Notes under the pieces: generated by a model | Database searches by the model: none | Told to the model about the DNA's origin: nothing | What the model saw: the letters and a program-made list of their open reading frames with translations, nothing else | Shown here: positions 19,140 to 28,026 of the stretch, piece by piece | How the letters are laid out: each line of letters opens with the position of its first letter | Numbering within the stretch: position 1 is the stretch's first letter | Origin: Treponema sp. | GTDB taxonomy: Bacteria; Spirochaetota; Spirochaetia; Treponematales; Breznakiellaceae | DNA: 51,175 nt | Direction: 5' to 3' | Assembly (NCBI GenBank): GCA_031279635.1 | Contig: JAITIC010000090.1 | Coordinates: 1-51,175, forward strand | Program-made: the position numbers and the translations under genes

Positions 19140-20660
19140 TTAGTCGTCGATAAATTTTGCCGCAAGGCGCATAATTTCTTCCTGGGTGGCGGACTTGCCG
19201 TCCAGGATACCCGTCACCCTCCCCTCGCACATCACCATGATCCGGTCTGAAATTCCCAGAAGTTCGGGCATCTCCGAAGATATCATGACGATCCCCTTCC
19301 CCTGTTTCGCCAAATCAATAATGATACTGTATATTTCGTATTTCGCTCCCACGTCTATGCCGCGGGTAGGTTCATCCATGATGAGGATGTCCGGTTCGGT
19401 AAGCAGCCAGCGGGCGACCAGTACCTTCTGCTGATTCCCCCCGGAAAGATCCCTGATGAGCGTTTTATTGCCGGGCGTTTTCACGTTAAGGGCTTTTATC
19501 TTTTCGATAGAATCCCGCTCCCCCTGTTTTTCGCTGAGAAGCCCCAGCGGCCCTACATAGCGCTTGATGTTCGCCAGGAGCATGTTGTCCTTTACCGAGC
19601 GCATGGGGATGATCCCCGAAGCCCGCCGTTCCTCGGTGACCAGGGCCAGTTTCTTCGCCTTGGCCTGGGTCGGCGTCTTCATCACCACTTCCTTACCCTT
19701 GATGAAAATATGCCCGCTTTCCAGCGGCCGCAATCCAAAAATGGACTCCACAAGCTCCGTGCGCTGCGCGCCCACCAGCCCCCCTATGCCGAGTATCTCC
19801 CCCCGGCGCAGCGTAAAGCTCACGTCCCTGAAAGAGCGGAACTTGGCGGATTTAAGATTTTGCACCTCCATAATCGTCTCGCCGGGCACATTGCCTTTGG
19901 GCGGGAACCGGTTGGAAAGGTCGCGGCCTACCATATACTTGATGATCCGGTCGGTGGTCAGCTCGTTCGCCAGGTATGTGCCCACGTGCTTTCCGTCCCG
20001 CATAATGGAAACCTCGTCTGAAATGGCAAGGATTTCCTCGATTTTGTGCGATATATAAATAATGGCTACCCCCTCACCGCGGAGGCGCCTGATAATTTCA
20101 AACAGTTGGGTAACTTCGTGCTCGGTAAGCGACGAAGTCGGTTCGTCCATGATGATAACCTTCGCCCGGTTCGACACGGCCTTGGCTATCTCAATGGATT
20201 GAATCTTTGAAGCGGAAAGCTCCCGGACCCAGACAGTGGGATCAATGTCCATGTTGAGGTCCTTAAAAAGGGCCACCGAGTCCCGGTACATCTTTTTATG
20301 ATCCACAAAATTGAAAGGGCCTACTTTGTATTGAGGGAAGCGTCCGAGCCAGAGGTTCTCGGAGACGCTGCGCAGGGGAATGGGGAGTAGTTCCTGATGT
20401 ATCATGGAAATCCCCGCGTCAAGGGCCTGGCGGGAATTCTCAAAACGAACCGGCTTCCCGTCCAGAATAACCTCCCCGGAGTCCGGGTCGTAAATCCCGA
20501 ACAGGCACTTCATCAACGTTGACTTGCCCGCGCCGTTTTCGCCCATCAGCGCGTGCACCGAGCCGGGACGGACATCAATGGAAACTTTGTCCAGGGCGAC
20601 TACGCCGGGAAAGGCTTTGGAAACATCTTTTATACGGAGTATATACGGCTCACCGTTCAT
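19140..20660 (-). CDS. mglA: Galactose/methylgalactoside-type ABC transporter ATP-binding protein
   Basis: Two ATPase domains (GENGAGKSTLMKCL; DLSGGNQQKVLVARWLL). Confidence 0.93.
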   Translation of the reverse strand: MNGEPYILRIKDVSKAFPGVVALDKVSIDVRPGSVHALMGENGAGKSTLMKCLFGIYDPDSGEVILDGKPVRFENSRQALDAGISMIHQELLPIPLRSVSENLWLGRFPQYKVGPFNFVDHKKMYRDSVALFKDLNMDIDPTVWVRELSASKIQSIEIAKAVSNRAKVIIMDEPTSSLTEHEVTQLFEIIRRLRGEGVAIIYISHKIEEILAISDEVSIMRDGKHVGTYLANELTTDRIIKYMVGRDLSNRFPPKGNVPGETIMEVQNLKSAKFRSFRDVSFTLRRGEILGIGGLVGAQRTELVESIFGLRPLESGHIFIKGKEVVMKTPTQAKAKKLALVTEERRASGIIPMRSVKDNMLLANIKRYVGPLGLLSEKQGERDSIEKIKALNVKTPGNKTLIRDLSGGNQQKVLVARWLLTEPDILIMDEPTRGIDVGAKYEIYSIIIDLAKQGKGIVMISSEMPELLGISDRIMVMCEGRVTGILDGKSATQEEIMRLAAKFIDD

Positions 20661-20687
20661 GCGCGCCTCCTCAAAAACAAATCCCAA

Positions 20688-20710
20688 AACCCGGCGGGGC
20701 CGGGTTTTTC
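20688..20710 (-). terminator. Intercistronic hairpin between mglB and mglA
   Basis: AACCCGGC-GGG-GCCGGGTT in the mglB-mglA gap. Confidence 0.55.
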
Positions 20711-20743
20711 ACCGTACCGCCACGATTTTGGGACCGGTTTGCC

Positions 20744-21757
20744 TTACTGGAAATTCCTGTAATTGTCCCTGGTCACTTTCTGATAGGGGACCCAGACGTA
20801 CTTGCCGTCGGTGATGTTCCAGCCGGCGTTGGCGGGGCTTACACCAGTCGCCAGCGCGTAGGAAATATCGAAGGTGGCCTTGCCCTGGTTTTGGGCGTCG
20901 TTGAGGACCGTGCCCAGGAGAGAGCCTTCGGCGAGCGCCTGGAGCGCCGGGGCGGTCGCGTCAACACCGACTACAGGCAGGAACTTACCGCCTGAGAAGA
21001 AGCCGACTTTCCGCAGGGACTCGATGACCCCCAGGGCCATGTCGTCGTTGTTGCAGAACACTACTTCAATCTGATCGCCGAAACGGGCCCAGAAGGCGTC
21101 CATCTTTTCCACGGCGCGGGGGCGGTCCCACATGGCGGTATCTTCGGCGAGGAGCTGGACTTTAAGCCCCGCGCCCTGTACCGCTTTAATCGAGAATTCG
21201 GTCCGCAGTTCCGCGTCCTGATGGCCCGGTTCGCCCTTGAGCATAATGTACTGGATCACGCCGTCGCCGTTCTTGTCGGCACCGGGATTGGCTTTCCAGT
21301 ATTCGGCCACGATCTCGCCCTGCATGGTGCCCGACTCTTCGGCCTTGGCGCCCACATAGTAGACCTTGTCCCACTTCTGCATATCGTCGGCAAAGGGCTC
21401 CCGGTTGAAGAACACGACCGGCACGTTCCCGGCTTTGGCCTTGTCGATAATCGCCCCGGCCGCGGTCCGGTCAACAGGGTTGATGGCGATGGCTTTCATC
21501 TTTTTGGTGATGAACTGGTCCACCTGGTCGTTCTGCGTGGGCTGGGCGTTCTGGGAATCCACGGTGGTTACCACGGCCTTGCCCTGGGCGTTTTGTTCAA
21601 TGGCGTTCCGAGTGTAGGACATAAAGGTGTCGTCAAATTTGTAAATGGCTACACCAATTTCAGGCTGCCCCCCCCCCCCCCGTTGAGAACTACCGCCGGC
21701 AAATACCGTCGGGCTGAGCGCCGCCAGAACCAGAAACGCAATCAATACTCTCTTCAT
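20744..21757 (-). CDS. mglB: Galactose/glucose-binding protein MglB
   Basis: Signal peptide MKRVLIAFLVLAALSPTVFA; IGVAIYKFDDTFMSYTRNAIE; VVFCNNDDMALGVIESLRKVG. Confidence 0.93.
   Translation of the reverse strand: MKRVLIAFLVLAALSPTVFAGGSSQRGGGGQPEIGVAIYKFDDTFMSYTRNAIEQNAQGKAVVTTVDSQNAQPTQNDQVDQFITKKMKAIAINPVDRTAAGAIIDKAKAGNVPVVFFNREPFADDMQKWDKVYYVGAKAEESGTMQGEIVAEYWKANPGADKNGDGVIQYIMLKGEPGHQDAELRTEFSIKAVQGAGLKVQLLAEDTAMWDRPRAVEKMDAFWARFGDQIEVVFCNNDDMALGVIESLRKVGFFSGGKFLPVVGVDATAPALQALAEGSLLGTVLNDAQNQGKATFDISYALATGVSPANAGWNITDGKYVWVPYQKVTRDNYRNFQ
21668..21681 (-). repeat. Homopolymer poly-G tract (14 nt, coding strand) in mglB
   Basis: 14 consecutive C on + strand; encodes R-GGGG in frame after signal peptide. 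Confidence 0.95.
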
Positions 21758-22030
21758 ATCAATCCTCCTGATTGTAATAGATTTCCGTTATCCTATCAGA
21801 GATTCCGCACATATACAAGGTACTAAAATACCAATTCGGTGATTTTTTTTGGTACTTAGGTACTTATCTCCTTATAACAGCGCTTGCTTTTTTTTAAAGA
21901 AAAACCAGCCACAAGCCCAACCTGCAATTCTGGTAATTTCTCTGCAATTGGAAGTAAATGCTTTTACCCTGGACTAACCACTCGCCGCTCTTCCCTTTCC
22001 GGGTTATACTTACAGTCCAGGGAGTACTAA

Positions 22031-24169
22031 ATGAATCATTTTACCAGTTTTATGAAAGCAACACTCGCGCTGTCCGCGGGGCTTTGTGTTTTTGCCGGGG
22101 GCCTTAACGCGCAGGCGGCCAGGGATAGCCGGCCGGTATTGGGGGCAGGCGCCCAGACGGCGGATGCTCAGGCGGCAAAAGTCCTGACGGCGGGCGCAAC
22201 ATTGCCGCTCAGGCGGATAATGCTTTTTTCTTCCGGCATCGCCTATTACGAACATTCCGGCGCACTGAACGGAGGGGCGCTGCTCACCATCCCCTTTAAG
22301 GCCGGCGCGATCAACGACGCGCTGAAATCGCTCGTACTGAACGACCCGGCATCGGCAAATCCCTCGGTAAGCTACCAGTCAGAACAGACCCTGCCGCAAA
22401 CGCTGCGGAGTCTCAAAATCGACCTTTCCGACGAGCCGGACACGGCTCTTATCCTGAGCCGCCTGCGCGGGGCCGAAGTGGAGATCGCCGCGCCCGTCGC
22501 GGTGAGCGGCAGAATCCTCGGCATCGAATATCGTTCCCTAAATGTCTCCACCGGCGACATCGCAGCCGAGCCCTGGCTTTCGCTGTACACGGCGGAGGGC
22601 TTGAGGCTGTTTAACCTGAAAGAGATCAGCTCCCTGCGTTTCAAAGACCCGCAGTTGAACGAGGACCTGGGCCGCGCTCTTGACATGATTATGGACTTCC
22701 GCAATTCGGATACACGCAATCTGCTCGTGTCCCTGCCCGGCGGCGCTTCACGGCAGGTTTCGCTGAGCTATGTTATTCCTTCCCCGGTGTGGAAGGTTTC
22801 CTACCGGCTGGATTTGGCCGCGATTTCAGGCGCGTCCGCCGCGCCTGCGCCGTTCCAGGGCTGGGCCATTGTGGACAACGACAGCGACAACGACTGGGAA
22901 AACGTGGAGCTTTCCCTCGTCGCGGGCAGGCCCGCTTCGTTTATCCAGCAGTTGTATCCCCCCTATTACCTTGCCCGCCCTACCCTCCCCCTGGCCATAG
23001 CCGGAACCGCCGGGGCCGCCGCCCATGACGCAGGTTACGCGGCCTCCGCCCAAGCGCCCGCGCCTGAAGCCGCCCGTCAGAAGTCTGCCGCGCGCAGCAC
23101 GTACATGGCGGCGGAACCGCTTGAATACGCGGTAATGGACGATGCCGTAGCCGCCGCGCCCGCGCAGAACCTCTCCGGCGGCGCGATAGCGGGCGCGCAG
23201 GGCAGCGCGGCCGGGGACCAGTTCGAATTTACGGTTAAAACGCCGGTAAGTCTTGAGCGCCGGATGAGCGCCATGCTGCCCCTGGTGGCGACCACCATCA
23301 ATGGGCGCAAGCTCCTGATCTTTTCCGGGGCCGGCGCCCAGGGGAGCAGCGTCCATCCCCGGCTCGGCGCGGAAATTATCAACACCACCGGAATGAAACT
23401 CCCCGCGGGGCCTATCACCGTGTACGACGGCGGAACCTACGCGGGCGACGCGCTCATCGAGTTTTGGAACGAGAACGAGAAGCGCCTTATCTCCTTTGGG
23501 GAGGACCTTGCGGTTAGCGGTACCGTCATGAACAGCAGCGCGCGCGCGGTGACCGCGGTCAATGTAGCGGGCGGCGTTATGACCATCAGCCGCAGCCAAA
23601 GCTACCTCAAAACCTACACGTTCAAAAACGCCGCCTCACAGTCGAAACAACTCGTGGTGGAGCATCAAAAAACGCCGGGGACAAGTCTCCAATCCCCCGC
23701 CGCGGACGAGCAAACTCCTTCGTTGTACCGTTTCACCATGACGCTGCCGGCGGCAGGCAGCGAGCTTATCCTTATGGTAACCGAAACACGGCCCGTCTCG
23801 GAACAGATCAGCCTGCTTTCGCTCAGGCCCGAATCGCTGCTCACTTATGTGACCAATCAGGAAATTCCCCCGCAGGTGCGCGCCGCTTTGCAGCGGGCCG
23901 TGGATTTGCGGCAGGCCGTCATCTCCGCGGAAACGGCGGTGGCCGGGAAGGAAAGCCAGAGGGCATCTCTTGTTACGGATCAGGACCGGATACGGAAAAA
24001 CCTGGAAGCCGCGGGCAGCCAGACCCAGCAGGGCCAGGAATACCTCAAGCGTCTCGTGTCCCTTGACAACGAAATCAGCGCCGTCGCTCCCGAACTGGAG
24101 CAGGCCCGCGCAAGCGCGAAGGACGCACAGAAGGCTTACGAGGATTATCTTATTACGCTGAATTTGTAG
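22031..24169 (+). CDS. DUF4139 domain-containing exported protein
   Basis: 712 aa; signal peptide, YVIPSPVWKVSYRLDL, WAIVDNDSDNDWENVELSLVAGRPASF typical of DUF4139. Confidence 0.8.
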   Translation: MNHFTSFMKATLALSAGLCVFAGGLNAQAARDSRPVLGAGAQTADAQAAKVLTAGATLPLRRIMLFSSGIAYYEHSGALNGGALLTIPFKAGAINDALKSLVLNDPASANPSVSYQSEQTLPQTLRSLKIDLSDEPDTALILSRLRGAEVEIAAPVAVSGRILGIEYRSLNVSTGDIAAEPWLSLYTAEGLRLFNLKEISSLRFKDPQLNEDLGRALDMIMDFRNSDTRNLLVSLPGGASRQVSLSYVIPSPVWKVSYRLDLAAISGASAAPAPFQGWAIVDNDSDNDWENVELSLVAGRPASFIQQLYPPYYLARPTLPLAIAGTAGAAAHDAGYAASAQAPAPEAARQKSAARSTYMAAEPLEYAVMDDAVAAAPAQNLSGGAIAGAQGSAAGDQFEFTVKTPVSLERRMSAMLPLVATTINGRKLLIFSGAGAQGSSVHPRLGAEIINTTGMKLPAGPITVYDGGTYAGDALIEFWNENEKRLISFGEDLAVSGTVMNSSARAVTAVNVAGGVMTISRSQSYLKTYTFKNAASQSKQLVVEHQKTPGTSLQSPAADEQTPSLYRFTMTLPAAGSELILMVTETRPVSEQISLLSLRPESLLTYVTNQEIPPQVRAALQRAVDLRQAVISAETAVAGKESQRASLVTDQDRIRKNLEAAGSQTQQGQEYLKRLVSLDNEISAVAPELEQARASAKDAQKAYEDYLITLNL

Positions 24170-24241
24170 AGAGGAAGAGCGCAGCCGAAGCACAGGACAA
24201 GCGCTCTGGGACCCAAGGGCAATCGCCGCGTTTCGCGTTTA

Positions 24242-25807
24242 CTAAAACGGGAAATCTTCCCCGCTGTGTAAGCGCAGTTCGTCGCCGGATTCTTCGTCGG
24301 AGCGCGGGCCCACGGTGAGGGTCTGCTCAGTCGCCGCGGCTATGGTGAACGCCCTCGGTTCGGCCGGACAGGCCGCGTAACACGCACCGCAGCCGATGCA
24401 GTAGGCTTCCTCAAATACCGGGCGCGTCAGATACGGAATACCCGGTTCGTTATATAAAACCATCGTGATGGCCCCGGTGGGACAAACCTCGGCGCAGGCC
24501 CCGCAGGACTCGCGCCGCGTATTAACGACGCAGCGTTCAAAGTAGAGTGTTGACAGGGCGATCCGCGTCCGGTGTTTTTCCTCCATATCCAGGCGGTGAA
24601 TTGCCCCGGTGGGGCACACCCTGCCACATTCGACACAGTTGTACTGACAGCCTGATTCCGTATAATACAGGGCGGGAAAGGGAGAATCTTTTGTTTTGAT
24701 GACGCCGGCCGGGCAGGAAGCAACGCATGTCTGGCAGCCTATACAGCGGGCGCTGTAGCGCCACAGGCTTCCCGCCCCCGGCGGCAATACCCAAAGTACG
24801 GCCGAAGCGGACGCCTCCCCGGCCGGGGCGCGGGCAAACAATTTGAGGCTTGGCCCCAAAAGGTAGGCGGCGCCACAGAAAAGCGACGCCCGGCCCATGC
24901 GTTTCAAAAAGACACGCCGCGACTCGTCCGCCGGGCGCATCGTGTCAGCCGCTTCGGGGCTGTGCCGCAGAAAAACGCTTGTATCGCCCATTGCGCGTTC
25001 TTCCGGCGAAACCTCCGCCGGGGCCTTTAACCGCGGGCCATAGCCCACGCTTTTTTGGGGGCAGGAGGCGGCGCAGGAAAAGCACAGCACGCAGCGCCCG
25101 GCCTCGATCTTTTTTCCCTTTGAAGCGATACACCGCGCAGGACATTTTTTCTCGCAAATCCCGCAGGATACGCATTTTGCGGATATGCTTACGGCAAAGG
25201 GGGACAGCCGCGACAAAAGGCCCAGCGTGAGACCCACAGGGCACCAGTTACAGAAAGCCCTGCCGTGAAACACTGCGGCAAGCAGTATGAGTACCGGCGG
25301 AACGGCGATGAGCAGCGGAAAAACGCCTGAGTCTTTGCCAAAGAGAGAACGAAGCGCCCCCATCATCCTGCCGAAATTGGAAATGGGATCAAAAACCATC
25401 ATGAGCGGGGAAAAGGCAAGAGCCGCGCCTATACCGGCAAGCAGCGGGATTAGGTAACGTATTTTTGGCGCGGCCCGGTAACCGGCGCGGGGAGACTTCC
25501 CCTTTTTTCTCATCCTTATCAAATTTCCCAGACGCCAAAGAAGTTCCTGCGCGGTTCCCAGGGGACACAGCACTGAACAGAAGATCCTGCCGAAAAGCAC
25601 GGTGACGGGCAGGAGTACGATGACCGTTACACCCGCCACACCCGCTCCGGAAAGGGCGGCGGAAAACTGCCATTTTGCCAGCGCGGCCATTATGCTGTTG
25701 GAAGCAAGACTTGGCGAAAGGTATGCGTACACAAAGAGGCCCAGCACGGCAAGCGCCGTGAGGAGGCGGAGAGCCGCCGGCACGCGCCGGACAAGGGGGA
25801 CGGCCAT
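24242..25807 (-). CDS. Polyferredoxin: NapH-like membrane domain fused to NapG-like ferredoxin domain through an internal twin-arginine segment
   Basis: Four N-terminal TM segments with GRIFCSVLCPLG and GRAFCNWCPVG; several [4Fe-4S] motifs; internal SRRVFLKRMGRASLFCGAAYLLGP. Confidence 0.8.
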   Translation of the reverse strand: MAVPLVRRVPAALRLLTALAVLGLFVYAYLSPSLASNSIMAALAKWQFSAALSGAGVAGVTVIVLLPVTVLFGRIFCSVLCPLGTAQELLWRLGNLIRMRKKGKSPRAGYRAAPKIRYLIPLLAGIGAALAFSPLMMVFDPISNFGRMMGALRSLFGKDSGVFPLLIAVPPVLILLAAVFHGRAFCNWCPVGLTLGLLSRLSPFAVSISAKCVSCGICEKKCPARCIASKGKKIEAGRCVLCFSCAASCPQKSVGYGPRLKAPAEVSPEERAMGDTSVFLRHSPEAADTMRPADESRRVFLKRMGRASLFCGAAYLLGPSLKLFARAPAGEASASAVLWVLPPGAGSLWRYSARCIGCQTCVASCPAGVIKTKDSPFPALYYTESGCQYNCVECGRVCPTGAIHRLDMEEKHRTRIALSTLYFERCVVNTRRESCGACAEVCPTGAITMVLYNEPGIPYLTRPVFEEAYCIGCGACYAACPAEPRAFTIAAATEQTLTVGPRSDEESGDELRLHSGEDFPF

Positions 25808-26722
25808 TTACACGGAGAGACGGGAGATGTTCAGTTTCGAGAGATCCAACTGCCCGAAACCCGCCTCGGCGGCAAGGCGCACGCACTCAACCTCGCCCTG
25901 CTTACGGCCCACCAGCATGGACGCCGCCGAGTCGGCCGCCACGATGTCAGGCGAAATGATCATCGAGTTGACCTGCGACACGTATGCCAGGCTGCCGCCA
26001 CGGGGGCCGTTCCGCATGATAACGCGGCAGGCATCGACGATGTTGAGGTCGGGCTTTTTGGCGTACAGGAAATCGGCGATGCAGGTTTGCAGGCCGCTTG
26101 AATGATACACCCGCCGTTCCCAGACACAGCCCATGAGGTTTTTCATAGAACCGGTAAGGCCCGCCCCTCCGTGGTGCTTGAGTACCGGCACGTTGATAAA
26201 CACGTCGCTCTCTAAAATGGCCTCGTGTACCGCCACTTCTTTCAGGCGTTTGCCGTTGATGGCAACTTTGTGGTAATAGCGTTCCCGTTCGGCCTGGGCG
26301 TATTCCCCGCCCGCATCCTGCGCGGCTTTAAGGATGCCGTTGGTTTTGATGGCCCGCTCCCAGTAGTCAAGGGAATGATCCATGATGAGTACCCGCCGCG
26401 CGCCTGCGTCTTTGCACTGCCGGACTACCGCTGCCACCAGTTCCGGCGAAGTGTTCGATGCGAATTCGGGGGCAAGATCCCACGACATGTTGGGCTTGAT
26501 GACAACGGACTGGCCGCGCTTGACAAAGCGCCCCATGCCGCCGATTTCCCGCATCCCCCGCTCGAACATTGCCCGCGCGCTTGAGCCTTTGAGCGCTACC
26601 AGATCGGGGTACACCGTTTGCGCGCCAAGGACAGCCGCGTTCCGCAGCCCCTTGGGGATAAAGAACAAGCCCGCGCCGAAACCGAGAGCCGCTGATTTTT
26701 TCAGGAATTCACGCCTGTCCAT
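25808..26722 (-). CDS. DUF362 domain-containing protein with Tat-type signal
   Basis: MDRREFLKKSAALGFGAGLFFIPKG; VVIKPNMSWDLAPEFASNTSPELVAAVV; ends directly before the polyferredoxin start. Confidence 0.85.
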   Translation of the reverse strand: MDRREFLKKSAALGFGAGLFFIPKGLRNAAVLGAQTVYPDLVALKGSSARAMFERGMREIGGMGRFVKRGQSVVIKPNMSWDLAPEFASNTSPELVAAVVRQCKDAGARRVLIMDHSLDYWERAIKTNGILKAAQDAGGEYAQAERERYYHKVAINGKRLKEVAVHEAILESDVFINVPVLKHHGGAGLTGSMKNLMGCVWERRVYHSSGLQTCIADFLYAKKPDLNIVDACRVIMRNGPRGGSLAYVSQVNSMIISPDIVAADSAASMLVGRKQGEVECVRLAAEAGFGQLDLSKLNISRLSV

Positions 26723-26951
26723 AGTTTCCTCCTTACGTATTACCCTGCTGCTATGGTAACACGTATACAAACGAATGGTAAAGCGGAAGATGAAAACCAT
26801 AAGGGCAACAGTACCACCTATGGGGCGCTCCCCCTTTGGGAAAGCCTCTTTAGAAAGTGAAACCGGACCAAATGTCCGCGTAAATGCTTTTGCCCTGACC
26901 GCACAAATAGGGAACTGGAAACAAGACCCAAAAGCCGCTATACTCATCGTA

Positions 26952-27881
26952 ATGAATCTTGAGGCTTTTATACTTGGCAGCGGGGGTATGATGCCGCTGC
27001 CGAACCGGCATCTGACATCGGTGCTTTTACGGCGGGAAGGGGAGTTGTTTCTGTTTGACGGCGGCGAAGGGACGCAGGTTTCCTTAAGACGGCTCAATCT
27101 GCGGTGGAAAAAAATATCCGTGATCTTTGTCAGCCACACCCACGCGGATCATGTTACGGGCATTCCCGGTCTGCTCATGCTCTCCTCCCAGGTAGACCGG
27201 GATGATCCGCTGTACATTATCGGGCCGCCGAGGATAGCCGATTATATCGAGACGAACCGCCGGGTACTGGATATGTATATCAATTATGAGATTATTATCA
27301 AAGAAATTACCGAACCGGGTGTTGTATACCAGGGGGAAGGGTTTCACATCCGCTGCTTTCCGCTGCGGCACGGCAAGCCCTGTTTCGGCTACGCCTTTGA
27401 GGAAGAAGTCAGGCCCGGCGAGTTCCACCCGGAAAAGGCGGAAGCCCTGGGCGTTCCCCGCGGCCCGCTCTGGGCGCGGCTTCAGTCCGGCGAAACGGTC
27501 AAGGCCGCGGACGGAAAAGACGTGCACCCCGGCGAGGTGCTGGGGCCTCCCCGCTCGGGCAGGAAGTTCTCGTTTGTTACCGACAGCCTGGCCTTTCCGG
27601 AAATCGCCAAAGAGGTTGCGGGCTCCGACCTTTTTGTGTGCGAGGGGATGTTCGAGCGGGAACTTGCCGAAGACGCCCGCAGCAAAAAACACATGACCGC
27701 CGAGGACGCCGCCCGGATCGCCGGGGCGGCCGGCGGAATCAAAAAGCTGGTGCTGATCCATTACAGCCCCCGCTACACCGAATACAATCTGAAGCAGCTT
27801 TTAAGGGAGGCCCGGGCGGTATTCCCCAATACGGAACTTGCCCGTGACCGGGCCGTATATCCGATTGATTTTGTGGATTGA
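26952..27881 (+). CDS. rnz: Ribonuclease Z
   Basis: MNLEAFILGSGGMMPLPNRHLTSVLLRREGELFLFDGGEGTQVSLRR, SHTHADHVTGIPGLL. Confidence 0.9.
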   Translation: MNLEAFILGSGGMMPLPNRHLTSVLLRREGELFLFDGGEGTQVSLRRLNLRWKKISVIFVSHTHADHVTGIPGLLMLSSQVDRDDPLYIIGPPRIADYIETNRRVLDMYINYEIIIKEITEPGVVYQGEGFHIRCFPLRHGKPCFGYAFEEEVRPGEFHPEKAEALGVPRGPLWARLQSGETVKAADGKDVHPGEVLGPPRSGRKFSFVTDSLAFPEIAKEVAGSDLFVCEGMFERELAEDARSKKHMTAEDAARIAGAAGGIKKLVLIHYSPRYTEYNLKQLLREARAVFPNTELARDRAVYPIDFVD

Positions 27882-28026
27882 AGGAGGTTCCCCTCTTGTA
27901 TACTCAACCGACTGAACGCAGTGAAGGAAGGTTCCCCTCTTGTATACTCAACCGACTGAACGCAGTGAAGGAGGTTCCCCTCTTGTATACTCAACCGACT
28001 GAACGCAGTGAAGGAAGGTTCCCCTC
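27882..28026 (+). repeat. 43/44-bp tandem repeat (three full units plus partial) carrying RBS and TTG
   Basis: GAAGGA(A)GGTTCCCCTCTTGTATACTCAACCGACTGAACGCAGT repeated; last partial unit runs into the ABC ATPase TTG start. Confidence 0.95.

Noticed and set aside
21221-21826. 201-aa plus-strand ORF opposite mglB
   Set aside because: Shadow ORF; MglB on the other strand has signal peptide and family motifs.
22826-23599. 257-aa minus-strand ORF
   Set aside because: Antisense to the clearly coding DUF4139 gene; low-complexity Gly/Arg-rich translation typical of GC-rich shadow ORFs.
27084-27761. 225-aa minus-strand ORF opposite rnz
   Set aside because: RNase Z motifs on the plus strand explain the region.
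27882-28026. Possible CRISPR array
   Set aside because: Units are contiguous tandem repeats without spacers and include RBS/start sequence.
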